A DNA stretch of 64,000 nt from Flavobacterium sharifuzzamanii (GCF_003254585.1 NZ_QJGZ01000037.1:310001-374000), one strand, 5' to 3'. Shown: positions 23,797 through 32,855, numbered from the stretch's first letter. A program made the numbers and translations. Notes: generated by a model not told the origin, from the sequence alone.

Positions 23797-24711
23797 TTAT
23801 TCACAAAACAAATACTTCCCAGAACTTTTTCCATTTTTAGAAGGAATAATTAAATGCGATTGGAACTTTTTGCCATTCAAAACATCATTTACAAAATCTA
23901 AAACATATTGCTGTCCTTTGTGAAAAAGATAACCAGAGAATTCATGTCCTCCGCCACAAAAAGTAATCAGTTCGATGTCCTTATGTAAATCAGTCATTTG
24001 ATTGTAAACGGCATAAGAGCCAAAAAGAATCAGCCAGCCAGAAGCATTTGTCGGACAAGAACGGTGCGAACCCGCTGCATAAGGAACTGTATCATCATTA
24101 TTTCCATGTGCCAATAACATCGGAATTGCTTTTTCTTTTGTTATTAGATTAATGTCTTGAATCGCTCCCGAACCTCCAATGAATCCTTTGTATTTAAAGT
24201 TTTCAGGAAGATTGCTTTTGTATAAATTCATTAATTTATAATCCCAGAACGAAGCGTGGAAACCAATTTCAGCACCCGCACTAATTCCAGAAATAAAGAT
24301 TTTTGAAGTATCAAGATTATATTTGTCAGCATTCTCAATCATGAAAGCTGTTGCTTGCCACATATCGCTCACGCCAATTTGAATCGCTTTTATTTTTTCG
24401 GTTAAAGTTCCTTTACAGCCAAAATCTTTTCCTTTCATATATAAACTATACGAAATGCTCGCAACGGCATAACCATTTTGCGACATGAATTTTCCAAAAT
24501 CTTTTTCATTTGTTCGTTCTCCGCCAGAAAAGCCTCCACCAAAAGCAAACATAATCAACGGGATTTTCTCGCCAGCTTTTTTCTTAGGCAGATATAAATC
24601 TAAATCTAGTTTTAAAGTATCGTTCTGGAAATAAGTTAAGGCTTTAATTTCTTGTGCTTGAATATTGTAAAAAGTAAAAAATGCAAAGAGTAAGAAGATG
24701 TTTTTTTTCAT
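23797..24711 (-). CDS. secreted alpha/beta hydrolase (esterase/lipase-like)
   Basis: 304 residues with a signal peptide (MKKNIFLLFAFFTFYNIQAQ). GGGFSGGERT is the oxyanion-hole region, GISAGAE supplies the nucleophilic Ser in a G-x-S-x-G context, HGNNDDTVPYAAG the catalytic Asp, and CGGGHEFSGYL the His. This layout matches the carboxylesterase/acetyl-xylan esterase-type alpha/beta hydrolases of Bacteroidota. Expected location is periplasm or cell surface. Substrate unknown; no polysaccharide-utilisation genes are adjacent. A 100-bp inverted repeat lies 40 bp upstream of its start. Confidence 0.85.
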   Translation of the reverse strand: MKKNIFLLFAFFTFYNIQAQEIKALTYFQNDTLKLDLDLYLPKKKAGEKIPLIMFAFGGGFSGGERTNEKDFGKFMSQNGYAVASISYSLYMKGKDFGCKGTLTEKIKAIQIGVSDMWQATAFMIENADKYNLDTSKIFISGISAGAEIGFHASFWDYKLMNLYKSNLPENFKYKGFIGGSGAIQDINLITKEKAIPMLLAHGNNDDTVPYAAGSHRSCPTNASGWLILFGSYAVYNQMTDLHKDIELITFCGGGHEFSGYLFHKGQQYVLDFVNDVLNGKKFQSHLIIPSKNGKSSGKYLFCE

Positions 24712-24750
24712 TGTGAAGTGTTTTGATATCGAAGAGTTTAAACGCTAACT

Positions 24751-24850
24751 TGTCATCCTGAGGAACGAAGGATCGCACAAGTAGCTCTGCACAGAAATTC
24801 TCCAATCTTTGTCGAGTTTCTAGTGCGATCCTTCGTTCCGCAGGATGACA
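24751..24850. repeat. 100-bp inverted-repeat element, family D
   Basis: Begins TGTCATCCTGAGGAACGAAG and ends CTTCGTTCCGCAGGATGACA, giving arms of about 30 bp with few mismatches and a central core containing CCAATCTTTGTCGAG. The element at 60691-60790 is also exactly 100 bp and carries the same core at the same offset in the opposite orientation. Confidence 0.9.
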
Positions 24851-25047
24851 AAAACAAACTCGATATGTTTGCGGGCAATTTTTAAGCAGATTATTTCTCA
24901 AATATAAGCGTAAAATTTACAAAGAAATAATCTTCGATTGCTTTTTTCTCTGCACCTTTGCGCCTTTGTAACTTTGTCCCTTTAAAACAAAGTTTTAAGC
25001 CCAAAAAAAATCTAAAATCTAAACTCAAAAGTCTAAAACCAAAACCG

Positions 25048-25055
25048 TATATTTG
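25048..25055 (+). promoter_or_regulatory. -7 element (TATATTTG) ahead of the DUF493 gene
   Basis: TATATTTG lies 19 bp upstream of the ATG at 25075. No clear TTG at -33. Confidence 0.45.
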
Positions 25056-25074
25056 CGTTTATTTTTAATTACGA

Positions 25075-25371
25075 ATGGAGAACGATAAAGAAAAAAACAC
25101 CGCCGAATTTTACGAAAGATTAAAAGTAGAACTTGATAACGCAAACACTTGGCCAGCAGAATATTTGTATAAATTTATTGTGCCTTCTGTAGGTGATAAT
25201 GTAGAGCGTGTTGAAAAAGCTTTTGATAGAATGGGAGCGGTTATTAAAACAACAAAATCTAAAACAGGTAAATTTACCAGTGTTTCTGTAGATGTTACGA
25301 TGCACAGCTCAGATGATGTGATCAGTAAATACAAAGAAGTTTCTACAATAGAAGGTATAGTTTCATTATAA
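25075..25371 (+). CDS. DUF493 family protein (YbeD-like)
   Basis: 98 residues. A compact alpha/beta (ACT-like) protein: WPAEYLYKFIVPSVGDNVER is the first strand and helix, SKTGKFTSVSVDVTMHSSDD the central hairpin, and DVISKYKEVSTIEGIVSL the C-terminal helix and strand. DUF493 (YbeD) proteins are thought to act as small regulatory or lipoate-related proteins but have no proven role. Four bp separate it from the next gene, so the two are an operon. Confidence 0.88.
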   Translation: MENDKEKNTAEFYERLKVELDNANTWPAEYLYKFIVPSVGDNVERVEKAFDRMGAVIKTTKSKTGKFTSVSVDVTMHSSDDVISKYKEVSTIEGIVSL

Positions 25372-25375
25372 ACTT

Positions 25376-26101
25376 ATGATCGAAAAATATAAAAGAGAAG
25401 CCGCAAGTGACGTTGTGTATAATTTGGAATATAATTCTGAAAGACAACGTCTGATTATCCCAGAATATGGTCGTCATTTACAAAAACTGATTGATCAGGC
25501 AACTGCAATCGAGGATGATGAAACGCGCAATAAAGCCGCAAAATATATCATTCAGGTTATGGGAAGTCTGAATCCGCATTTGCGTGATGTTCCAGATTTT
25601 CAGCATAAACTTTGGGATCAGCTTTTTATTATGTCTGATTTTAAACTGAATGTAGAATCTCCTTACCCAATTCCGTCAAGAGATGTTTTGCAGCTAAAGC
25701 CAGAGATATTGCAATATCCGCAGAATTTCCCGAAATACAGATTTTATGGTAATAATATCAAATACATGATAGAAGTTGCTAATAAATGGGAAGAAGGTGA
25801 GATGAAAAATGCGCTGGTAATGGTAATTGCTAATCACATGAAAAAATCTTTCTTAAGCTGGAACAAAGACACAGTAAAAGACGATGTGATTTTTGAGCAT
25901 TTATACGAATTATCTGGAGGCAAAATCAATTTATTGCACAGTACAGAAGAGCTTTTAAATACAACAGATTTAATGCGTACCAACAAACGCATGTCTAATA
26001 AAACTGCTTCTGGAACACAGCCTAAAATTCAGAATAACAAAAACAACAATAACAAAGGCGGTCAGAAAAAGAACTTTCAGAAAAATAATAATCAGAAGTA
26101 A
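25376..26101 (+). CDS. DUF4290 domain-containing protein
   Basis: 241 residues. The DUF4290 region covers nearly the whole protein (YNLEYNSERQRLIIPEYGRH, MGSLNPHLRDVPDFQHKLWD, YPIPSRDVLQLKPEILQYPQ and YRFYGNNIKYMIEVANKWEE are recognisable blocks). The last 30 residues are a basic Asn/Lys/Gln-rich tail (NNKNNNNKGGQKKNFQKNNN), likely disordered and nucleic-acid-binding or simply low complexity. The family is restricted to Bacteroidota and its function is unknown; it is conserved next to murA, which follows about 190 bp later. Confidence 0.88.
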   Translation: MIEKYKREAASDVVYNLEYNSERQRLIIPEYGRHLQKLIDQATAIEDDETRNKAAKYIIQVMGSLNPHLRDVPDFQHKLWDQLFIMSDFKLNVESPYPIPSRDVLQLKPEILQYPQNFPKYRFYGNNIKYMIEVANKWEEGEMKNALVMVIANHMKKSFLSWNKDTVKDDVIFEHLYELSGGKINLLHSTEELLNTTDLMRTNKRMSNKTASGTQPKIQNNKNNNNKGGQKKNFQKNNNQK

Positions 26102-26106
26102 GAAAA

Positions 26107-26271
26107 GGTGCTAAGAGGCTAAGCTTCTAAGTTGCTAAGTTTTTTTTACTTAGATACTTAAAAAAAACAAACAAAAACAAAAATAAAAAAAAGCTGCTAA
26201 GCTGCTAAGCTACTAAGTTGCTGAGTTTTTTTACTTAGAATCTTAGAATCTCAGAATCTTAGAAACTTTGA
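26107..26271 (+). repeat. degenerate tandem-repeat tract (CTAAGTTG/GCTAAG/TCTTAGAA)
   Basis: Between DUF4290 and murA the DNA consists of short near-repeats such as GCTAAGCTGCTAAGCT, TCTAAGTTGCTAAGTT and ACTTAGAATCTTAGAATCTC, with an A-rich stretch in the middle. Similar tracts occur at 45211-45230 and 45600-45630. It offers self-complementary AACTTAG/CTAAGTT arms. Confidence 0.75.
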
Positions 26272-26290
26272 AAGAACCTAAAAGAAATCT

Positions 26291-27604
26291 ATGGGAATTT
26301 TTAAAATCGAAGGAGGAACTCCTTTAAAGGGAGAAATCACTCCGCAAGGAGCAAAGAATGAGGCATTACAAATTTTATGTGCCGTGCTTCTAACAGGAGA
26401 GAAAGTGAAAATTAATAACATTCCTGATATTATAGACATCAATAAATTAATCACTTTGTTGGGGAATTTAGGGGTGAAAATTCAACGTAACGAACCAGGT
26501 TCGATTACTTTTCAAGCTGATGAAGTTAATGTTGGATATTTAGAAACTGAAGCTTTCAAAAAAGAAGGTGGAGCGCTTCGTGGTTCTATTATGATTGTTG
26601 GTCCGCTTTTGGCTCGTTTCGGAAAAGGATATATTCCAAAACCAGGAGGAGATAAAATTGGACGCCGTAGATTAGATACACACTTTGAAGGTTTTATTAA
26701 CCTTGGAGCAAAATTCAGATACAACAGAGAAGATCATTTTTACGGAGTAGAAACTCCAGAAGAAGGTCTTAAAGGAACAGATATGCTTTTGGATGAAGCA
26801 TCTGTAACTGGAACTGCAAACATTGTAATGGCAGCGGTTTTGGCAAAAGGAACAACTACAGTTTATAACGCAGCTTGTGAGCCATACTTACAGCAGTTGT
26901 GTAAAATGCTGAACTCTATGGGAGCTAAGATCACAGGAGTTGGTTCTAATTTATTGACTATCGAAGGTGTTGAAAGCCTTGGAGGATGCGAACACAGAAT
27001 TCTTCCTGATATGATCGAAATCGGTTCTTGGATTGGTCTTGCAGCTATGACAAAAAGCGAAATCACTATCAAAAACGTAAGCTGGGAAAACTTAGGTTTG
27101 ATTCCAAATACTTTTAGAAAACTTGGAATTACAGTTGAGAAACGTAATGATGATATTTATATCCCTGCTCACAAAGATGGGTACGAGGTAAAAACAGATA
27201 TCGATGGTTCTATCTTAACTATTGCAGATGCACCATGGCCAGGATTTACACCAGATTTATTAAGTATCGTTTTGGTTGTGGCAACTCAAGCTAAAGGAGA
27301 CGTTTTAATTCACCAAAAAATGTTTGAAAGCCGTTTGTTCTTCGTGGACAAATTAATCGATATGGGAGCAAAAATTATGTTATGTGATCCGCACAGAGCT
27401 GTGGTTATGGGACATAATTTTGAATCTCAATTGAAAGCAACAACAATGTCTTCTCCTGATATTCGTGCAGGAATTTCATTATTGATTGCTGCTCTTTCTG
27501 CAAAAGGAACAAGTACAATTCAGAATATCGAACAAATCGACCGTGGATATGAGCGTATCGATGAGCGTTTAAGAGCAATCGGCGCAAAAATCGTGAGAGC
27601 GTAA
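26291..27604 (+). CDS. murA: UDP-N-acetylglucosamine 1-carboxyvinyltransferase
   Basis: 437 residues, full length. FKIEGGTPLKGEITPQGAKN and later FEGFINLGAKF and EASVTGTANIVMAAVLA are MurA blocks. It transfers enolpyruvate from PEP to UDP-GlcNAc, the first committed step of peptidoglycan synthesis, in the cytoplasm. In the active-site loop (KPGGDKIGRRRLDTH) residue 121 is Asp where E. coli MurA has Cys115, the residue alkylated by fosfomycin. Asp at this site is known to preserve activity while giving fosfomycin resistance (for example in mycobacteria and chlamydiae). Confidence 0.97.
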   Translation: MGIFKIEGGTPLKGEITPQGAKNEALQILCAVLLTGEKVKINNIPDIIDINKLITLLGNLGVKIQRNEPGSITFQADEVNVGYLETEAFKKEGGALRGSIMIVGPLLARFGKGYIPKPGGDKIGRRRLDTHFEGFINLGAKFRYNREDHFYGVETPEEGLKGTDMLLDEASVTGTANIVMAAVLAKGTTTVYNAACEPYLQQLCKMLNSMGAKITGVGSNLLTIEGVESLGGCEHRILPDMIEIGSWIGLAAMTKSEITIKNVSWENLGLIPNTFRKLGITVEKRNDDIYIPAHKDGYEVKTDIDGSILTIADAPWPGFTPDLLSIVLVVATQAKGDVLIHQKMFESRLFFVDKLIDMGAKIMLCDPHRAVVMGHNFESQLKATTMSSPDIRAGISLLIAALSAKGTSTIQNIEQIDRGYERIDERLRAIGAKIVRA

Positions 27605-27615
27605 ATTAAGAGTTA

Positions 27616-27737
27616 GCCACGAATTACACAAATTGCACTAATTTTTATTTTTTGATATTCAATAACACGATTTAAATTTAAAAAATTAGAGAAATAAAAC
27701 GCAAAGCTAATCTTCGTGTAATTTGGGAATTCGTGGC
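27616..27737. repeat. inverted repeat with GCCACGAATT arms
   Basis: GCCACGAATTACAC (27616-27629) is matched in inverse by GTGTAATTTGGGAATTCGTGGC (27716-27737), enclosing about 85 bp of AT-rich DNA between murA and the cation-efflux gene. A single arm GAATTCGTGGC recurs at 52716-52726. Confidence 0.75.
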
Positions 27738-27759
27738 AGAAAAAAATAAATGTCGCTAA

Positions 27760-28635
27760 ATGACAAACGAACAAAAAGCTATAAAAGCTACATACTTTAG
27801 TATAGCCGGAAACACCTGCTTGGCCCTTATAAAAGGTCTTGCAGGTTTTTTTGGCAATTCTTATGCCTTAATTGCAGACGCAATTGAATCAACAACAGAT
27901 ATATTTGCGTCTTTTTTGGTGCTGTTTGGAATCAAATATTCGAACAAACCAGCCGACGAAAATCACCCGTATGGTCATGGCCGTGCGGAACCTCTGATTA
28001 CGTTTTTGGTTGTAGGTTTTTTAATTACTTCAGCAACTATTATTGGTTACGAAAGTATTGCTAATATTGGCACTTCGCACGATTTGCCTAAATCTTGGAC
28101 CTTGTATGTTTTAGGTGCTATTATTATTTGGAAAGAATACTCTTTCCGTTTGGTCATGAAAAGAAGCAAACAAACCAATAGTACTTCTCTAGCAGCTGAT
28201 GCTTGGCACCATAGAAGTGATGCGATAACTTCTGTAGCAGCTTTTATTGGGATTTCGATTGCTTTAATTATGGGAAAAGGCTACGAATCTGCAGATGACT
28301 GGGCGGCGCTTTTTGCGGCTTTTTTTATTCTCTATAATAGTTATAAAATTTTCAGACCTGCACTCGGAGAAATTATGGATGAAAACCTAAATGAAGATTT
28401 AGTTGAAGAAATTCGTGTAAAAGCATTATTGGTTCCGGGAATTATTGGAACAGAAAAATGTTTTATCCGTAAAGCAGGAATGAAATACCATGTTGATCTG
28501 CATGCTATTGTTTCTGCAAAGATTTCTGTTAAAGAAGGTCATGATTTGGCACACTTGTTAAAAGATACTTTAAGGAAAGAAATTCCAGAACTTGGACATG
28601 TTTTAATACATGTTGAGCCAGATGATTATTCTTAA
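27760..28635 (+). CDS. cation diffusion facilitator family transporter
   Basis: 291 residues. Six membrane helices occupy about 10-200, then a cytoplasmic domain. LIADAIESTTDIFASFLVLF (metal site in helix 2, with Asp in D-A-I-E-S-T-T-D), ENHPYGHGRAEPLITFLVVG, and AADAWHHRSDAITSVAAFIG (helix 5, H-x-x-x-D) are the canonical CDF metal sites. It would export Zn, Fe, Mn or Co by proton antiport across the inner membrane. The C-terminal domain (RVKALLVPGIIGTEKCFIRK, then HVDLHAIVSAKISVKEGHDL) is the ferredoxin-like dimerisation domain. Confidence 0.93.
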   Translation: MTNEQKAIKATYFSIAGNTCLALIKGLAGFFGNSYALIADAIESTTDIFASFLVLFGIKYSNKPADENHPYGHGRAEPLITFLVVGFLITSATIIGYESIANIGTSHDLPKSWTLYVLGAIIIWKEYSFRLVMKRSKQTNSTSLAADAWHHRSDAITSVAAFIGISIALIMGKGYESADDWAALFAAFFILYNSYKIFRPALGEIMDENLNEDLVEEIRVKALLVPGIIGTEKCFIRKAGMKYHVDLHAIVSAKISVKEGHDLAHLLKDTLRKEIPELGHVLIHVEPDDYS

Positions 28636-28636
28636 G

Positions 28637-28842
28637 GCTCAAAGTTGCAAAGGTTCAAAGGGACAAAGGTTCTCTAGCTGAAACTTTTGTCATAGATTGA
28701 AATAAAAAAATCCGTTTATTCTATTAATAATAAACGGATTTTTTTATTTGATATTTGTCTGTTTGAGCGTCATGAAGCTTCGAAAAGGAATCTCACAAAG
28801 TATTTAAACTCTGAGCCTTTGTCTCTCTGAACCTTTGCACTT
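28637..28842. repeat. inverted CCTTTG repeats flanking the CDF/DUF5686 terminator
   Basis: GCTCAAAGTTGCAAAGGTTC (from 28637) is answered in inverse by GAGCCTTTGTCTCTCTGAAC and CCTTTGCACTTT (28813-28842), with the terminator at 28705-28745 between. A tract CCTTTGCGCCTTTGTAAC near 24953 belongs to the same family. Confidence 0.65.
28705..28745. terminator. bidirectional terminator between CDF and DUF5686 genes
   Basis: Stem AAAAAATCCGTTTA / TAAACGGATTTTTT with a short AT loop, A-run and T-run on opposite sides, between two convergent genes. Confidence 0.88.
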
Positions 28843-31331
28843 TAATCTAATGCATTTAAAATCTTTAAGCCAAAAACCACTCCATTTTGCTGAATACCAC
28901 CTTGATAAGAATGCACATAATCTATGCGGAATAATTTGAATTTTCCAAAGCCTAGATTGTCTAATCCAACAGTAAATTCAGAATATGGCTTTCTGTCTGG
29001 AATTGCTAAAGCGTGAAAACCAACATTCATAGTCGATTTCAAAAGATTCAACAGCGGAATTTTATTCATGATAAAACCAGTATCATTATACTCTGTGTGC
29101 ATCTCAAAATAACTATCGTTTGTGCTGTTAGAATAATAAGGCATCATATTAAAAACATTCAAATAGCGATCGCTTGTCCCGATATGAGTCTGATTTCCAT
29201 TAAAATGTCTATAATCGATAAACGAGATATTCTCAGCGTTAAAGAATTTTCCTCCTCTAAAATTGGTTCCTAAAAGACCTTTATTTCCAAGTGATAAATC
29301 GTATTGGACAGAAGCGCCAATTCTTTCATATTCGTACTTTTTTTCGTTTGCTGCGAAAGCTTTTTCAAATGCCAGATAAACTGTAGGATATTTGTCGTTT
29401 TTAATATTGAATCTTCCGTCTGGCCTTGAAATGTATTTACTGCCGAAATTGATTCTTGTTGTCACGAGAGCTTTAAACAAATGATGCTGATCAAATGCTG
29501 GAGTTGTAAAATCGTTTGGCGCCAAAGGATTATTAGACGAATAAATATCATCTTTTTTAAAGAAAGAATAATCAGTTGTATTAAAAAGCGGTTTACGCTG
29601 CTCATAACCAATTTTTCCAGTAAGATTTATTCCATTTGCGATATCTTGCCCGTAATTGATTTCAGCAAATTCTAAATTATAAAGCTTCATATAATTGTCT
29701 TTAAAAAACAAAGAACTTATAGAATTGACAAACTTACTAATTGGTTCAGCGCTATTAAACTGAGCTGTTTTTACACCTCCCGAACCCCATATTGTAGCAT
29801 AATTGATAGTGTTGAAACGATGGCTAAATTCACCAATTACACGAAAACGTTCATCAGAAAAACCATAATTAAAAGTAGTGCTTATTGAAGTGTTTGTTCC
29901 TTTTTCTTCATCCCATTTTCTAAAAGAAAAACCAGAATCCAAATTAAAACCTTGAACGGTATTAAAACTCAAAGAGGTAATATTAAGCAGACCTTTATAA
30001 TCAAAGGAATATTTTTTAAATGTGTTTTTGTAATCATAACCCATTAAAATATCCCAAACCTTAAACTTATTATTTTTAGCATCAATAGAATCGGTATATT
30101 TTTTTGATTTTCTAATAATTTGCAGACTGTCTTTTTTTGCATAATCACTGCTTTCTTCAATTGTTAACGGAATTGGACGAATTTCATTCCAGAAGGCATC
30201 GTCTTTTTTGTTAGCGTTGAGTTCGAAAGCAACAATTTCATTCCCGAAAGTTTTCTTGTCAAAAGAATCAGGAAATTCATAGTTAGAATATACATAGTTG
30301 AAATTCCCAGAAAATTTTATTCCAAAAATGCCTGCATTAAAAGAAAGCGTCTGTGCATTCTTAGACCAGATTTTATTTTTGGTATTGTAGCTAAAGCTCT
30401 GTTTCAGAGTCATTACCTCTGTAAACTCGTTTTTCATTCGATATCCTTTGATGTCGAGATCAATGGCGTAAATCGCAAAACTGTCATCTACTATATAAAT
30501 GTAACCTTCAAAAACGGGTTCTTTATCACGTTTTGGGATAACTTTGATTTTGTTAATCTGCTGATTATTGTCGTCATAAAAAGTACTTTCTAATTTGTAT
30601 TTATAATAATTGAAAGCATTATCGGCGATAGGAGAGATGAGTTTTACATCAAAATCTAAAGTATTGTCATAAAAATCATAAGTTGATAAAGCAGCCGTGT
30701 TGTAGCTATAACCGCGATTGTTTCCTGAAATTTTAGAAGCAATGATTTTCTCTTTTAACTTATCAGGTTTTTCAAAAGTTACTTTCGAAATAGTTTCAGA
30801 TAAGTATAAAATTCCCGTTCCTGTTGAATCTAAATTTGAACCCATATCATCGCCTAAATCTACTTTTTTGCCCAAGATCTTTTTAGGAAGATCTTTGACT
30901 TTAAACATTCCTTTCGAATAGAAATCGGCTGTATACCTTCCGGTTTTATCTGAGTTTTCTTTTTTATTTGCTATTGCACTTCTTATAATAGCATTAGCAG
31001 GATTGTTTTTAGGATCAATGATAACTTCGTTCAATGCAAAACTTTCTTCTTGAAGGCTAACATCTACATTGACTATTCTCGTTGCGGCAAGAACAGTTAT
31101 TTTTTTAGTTTTATAACCTAAATATTGAAAAGTGATAACGTTTCCTCCAATTTCTTTAACGTTAAGCTGATATTTTCCCTGCTCATTTGTAGTGGTTCCA
31201 GCATACGTATTTTCTTCAAAAACGGATACAAAGGGCAGCGGATTTCCTTTATCGTCTGTTACAGTTCCTCGGATTTGAGCAAAATTGGAAAGTGAAAAAA
31301 ATAGAAAGGCAAGTATAGTATAGTTTCTCAT
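28842..31331 (-). CDS. DUF5686 / carboxypeptidase-regulatory-domain outer-membrane protein
   Basis: 829 residues. Signal peptide MRNYTILAFLFFSLSNFAQ, then a carboxypeptidase-regulatory beta-sandwich (about 20-105, IRGTVTDDKGNPLPFVSVFE, YQLNVKEIGGNVITFQYLGY), then the DUF5686 region and a C-terminal outer-membrane barrel ending in an aromatic-terminated strand (QNGVVFGLKILNALD). This family resembles TonB receptors without a plug. The repertoire of ligands is unknown. On the minus strand TATTTTTG at 31351-31358 precedes it as a possible -7 element. Confidence 0.88.
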   Translation of the reverse strand: MRNYTILAFLFFSLSNFAQIRGTVTDDKGNPLPFVSVFEENTYAGTTTNEQGKYQLNVKEIGGNVITFQYLGYKTKKITVLAATRIVNVDVSLQEESFALNEVIIDPKNNPANAIIRSAIANKKENSDKTGRYTADFYSKGMFKVKDLPKKILGKKVDLGDDMGSNLDSTGTGILYLSETISKVTFEKPDKLKEKIIASKISGNNRGYSYNTAALSTYDFYDNTLDFDVKLISPIADNAFNYYKYKLESTFYDDNNQQINKIKVIPKRDKEPVFEGYIYIVDDSFAIYAIDLDIKGYRMKNEFTEVMTLKQSFSYNTKNKIWSKNAQTLSFNAGIFGIKFSGNFNYVYSNYEFPDSFDKKTFGNEIVAFELNANKKDDAFWNEIRPIPLTIEESSDYAKKDSLQIIRKSKKYTDSIDAKNNKFKVWDILMGYDYKNTFKKYSFDYKGLLNITSLSFNTVQGFNLDSGFSFRKWDEEKGTNTSISTTFNYGFSDERFRVIGEFSHRFNTINYATIWGSGGVKTAQFNSAEPISKFVNSISSLFFKDNYMKLYNLEFAEINYGQDIANGINLTGKIGYEQRKPLFNTTDYSFFKKDDIYSSNNPLAPNDFTTPAFDQHHLFKALVTTRINFGSKYISRPDGRFNIKNDKYPTVYLAFEKAFAANEKKYEYERIGASVQYDLSLGNKGLLGTNFRGGKFFNAENISFIDYRHFNGNQTHIGTSDRYLNVFNMMPYYSNSTNDSYFEMHTEYNDTGFIMNKIPLLNLLKSTMNVGFHALAIPDRKPYSEFTVGLDNLGFGKFKLFRIDYVHSYQGGIQQNGVVFGLKILNALD

Positions 31332-31410
31332 GCAAATGTGGTATATCTTACAAAAATATAATAAGTTAAATCTGAGCTTATTAATAATTTGTTAAATTGA
31401 ATGAGAGAGT

Positions 31411-31452
31411 TTATCATTCTGAGAGAAGCAGTTGTTTTCACTCAGAATGACA
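31411..31452. repeat. short inverted repeat TCATTCTGAG / CTCAGAATGA
   Basis: TATCATTCTGAG (31411-31422) and CTCAGAATGACA (31441-31452) form arms related to the ends of the family D elements (GTCATCCTGAGG). It lies between aroQ and the DUF5686 gene and could also act as a weak terminator for aroQ. Confidence 0.65.
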
Positions 31453-31457
31453 ATATG

Positions 31458-31871
31458 CTATAAAAAAGACTGAATAGCCAATTCGTAACTTTTTAGCCCG
31501 AAACCTAAAATAACACCTTTTGCATTTCCAGATAAATACGATTGATGTCTAAAGCTTTCGCGTGCATAAGTATTTGAAATGTGAACCTCAATTACTGGAG
31601 TGGTAACCGCTTTCATGGCATCACCTAGACCGATCGATGTATGTGTATAAGCACCAGCATTGAGAATAATTCCATCAAATGAAAAACCAACTTCCTGAAT
31701 TTTACCTATCAGTTCGCCTTCAATATTACTTTGATAATAAGAAAGTTCAATGTTTGGGAATTTTTGTTTCAACGTTTCAAAATAATCTTCAAAAGTCTGG
31801 CTTCCGTAAACTTCTGGCTCGCGTTTTCCTAAAAGGTTTAAATTGGGTCCGTTGATAATGCAGATTTTCAT
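31458..31871 (-). CDS. aroQ: type II 3-dehydroquinate dehydratase
   Basis: 137 residues, typical for the type II enzyme. IINGPNLNLLGKREPEVYG is the N-terminal signature with the catalytic Arg/Tyr loop, NAGAYTHTSIGLGDAM the mid-block with the conserved Asn, and EVHISNTYARESFRHQSY carries the catalytic His. It catalyses the third step of the shikimate pathway (3-dehydroquinate to 3-dehydroshikimate) as a dodecamer. It is followed by a weak inverted repeat. Confidence 0.96.
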   Translation of the reverse strand: MKICIINGPNLNLLGKREPEVYGSQTFEDYFETLKQKFPNIELSYYQSNIEGELIGKIQEVGFSFDGIILNAGAYTHTSIGLGDAMKAVTTPVIEVHISNTYARESFRHQSYLSGNAKGVILGFGLKSYELAIQSFL

Positions 31872-31952
31872 AAAGTAATTTTGTTTTTAATTAAGTGATG
31901 TAAAAGCATTTTACATTTCACAAATGACACTTCACATATAAGTGTAAAAATA

Positions 31953-31987
31953 AAAAAAACCGCACTAATAAATAGAGCGGTTTTTAT
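31953..31987 (-). terminator. terminator of the 32007 barrel gene
   Basis: AAAAACCGC / GCGGTTTTT stem with a 13-nt loop, T-run on the minus strand. Confidence 0.85.
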
Positions 31988-32006
31988 AAAAGTATGTGAT
32001 ATTCTT

Positions 32007-32564
32007 TTAGAACATGAATCCAGCAGAAATTTGGAATACAGAGTTTTTAATGTCAGCATTTTTAGAAGCCTCAGTCAAACCTAAACCGTAACGCCCTTGC
32101 AAAAAGATGTTTTCCGTAAGTTTAACACCTAATCCAGCATTCAGACCAAATTCAAAAGTTTCGCCATTTTTTACATCAAAATCATTTCTTTCACTTACCA
32201 AGAAAGAAGCTTGTGGACCAACTTCTAAGCTGAAAGTGTTGTTTAAGTAAAATTTAGCCATTACTGGTATAGAAATATATCCTAGTTCGTTTTTTACATC
32301 TTCACTTACGTCACTAAATTTATAAGATGCACCAACAGTAGAGTATAAAAGCTCTGGCTGAATAGAGAATTTGTCTAATAATTTTACTTCAGCCACCAAA
32401 CCAGCATGGTAACTAGTAATTCCATCTTTATTAATTTGGTCTGGAAAGTCTCCAGTTTGGCTAGCAAAGTTAACCCCTGCTTTTACCCCTAATTTCAATA
32501 ATTGTGCTTGTACTGCCGCTGATGTTGCAATGAACATAAAAGCTGCTAAAAGTATTTTCTTCAT
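32007..32564 (-). CDS. outer-membrane beta-barrel protein (porin family), paralogue 1
   Basis: 185 residues. Signal peptide MKKILLAAFMFIATSAAVQAQ, then an eight-strand barrel pattern: LKLGVKAGVNFASQTGDFPD, GLVAEVKLLDKFSIQPELLY, VGPQASFLVSERNDF, GLNAGLGVKLTENIFLQGRY and a C-terminal FQISAGFMF with terminal Phe. This is the PorT/OmpW-like 'outer membrane beta-barrel' family of Bacteroidota. It is divergent from the three plus-strand paralogues at 32856-34980. TAGTTTTG at 32610-32617 (minus) is a candidate -7 element. Confidence 0.85.
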   Translation of the reverse strand: MKKILLAAFMFIATSAAVQAQLLKLGVKAGVNFASQTGDFPDQINKDGITSYHAGLVAEVKLLDKFSIQPELLYSTVGASYKFSDVSEDVKNELGYISIPVMAKFYLNNTFSLEVGPQASFLVSERNDFDVKNGETFEFGLNAGLGVKLTENIFLQGRYGLGLTEASKNADIKNSVFQISAGFMF

Positions 32565-32855
32565 AAAAAGGTTTTTAAAAATTGGTATTTTAAAATGTTA
32601 TTTAAAGTTCAAAACTACATATTTAGCATTTTATTGCATTATAATTTGGATTAAATAATTACTAAAATTCCCACTCAAATTGATTTTTAATCTATAAAAT
32701 CTTTCTTTTTCTCTTTTAAAGTTTTGATTTTCAATAAGTCTGAGTCGACTTTATTTTTGTCTTATTTTAATACTTTTTAAACTTGTCGGGAAGTATATTT
32801 TGTAAGTCTAATCTTAGTTTTGTTAAATATTAAATCAAATAATATTTAAAAAATT

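Larger units (their letters stand above)
24712..25074. other. intergenic gap with a 100-bp inverted repeat
   Basis: About 360 bp between divergent genes. It holds the family D element (24751-24850), a short CCTTTGCGCCTTTGTAACTTTG-like tract near 24953-24985, and TATATTTG at 25048 ahead of the DUF493 gene. No ORF worth calling. Confidence 0.6.
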
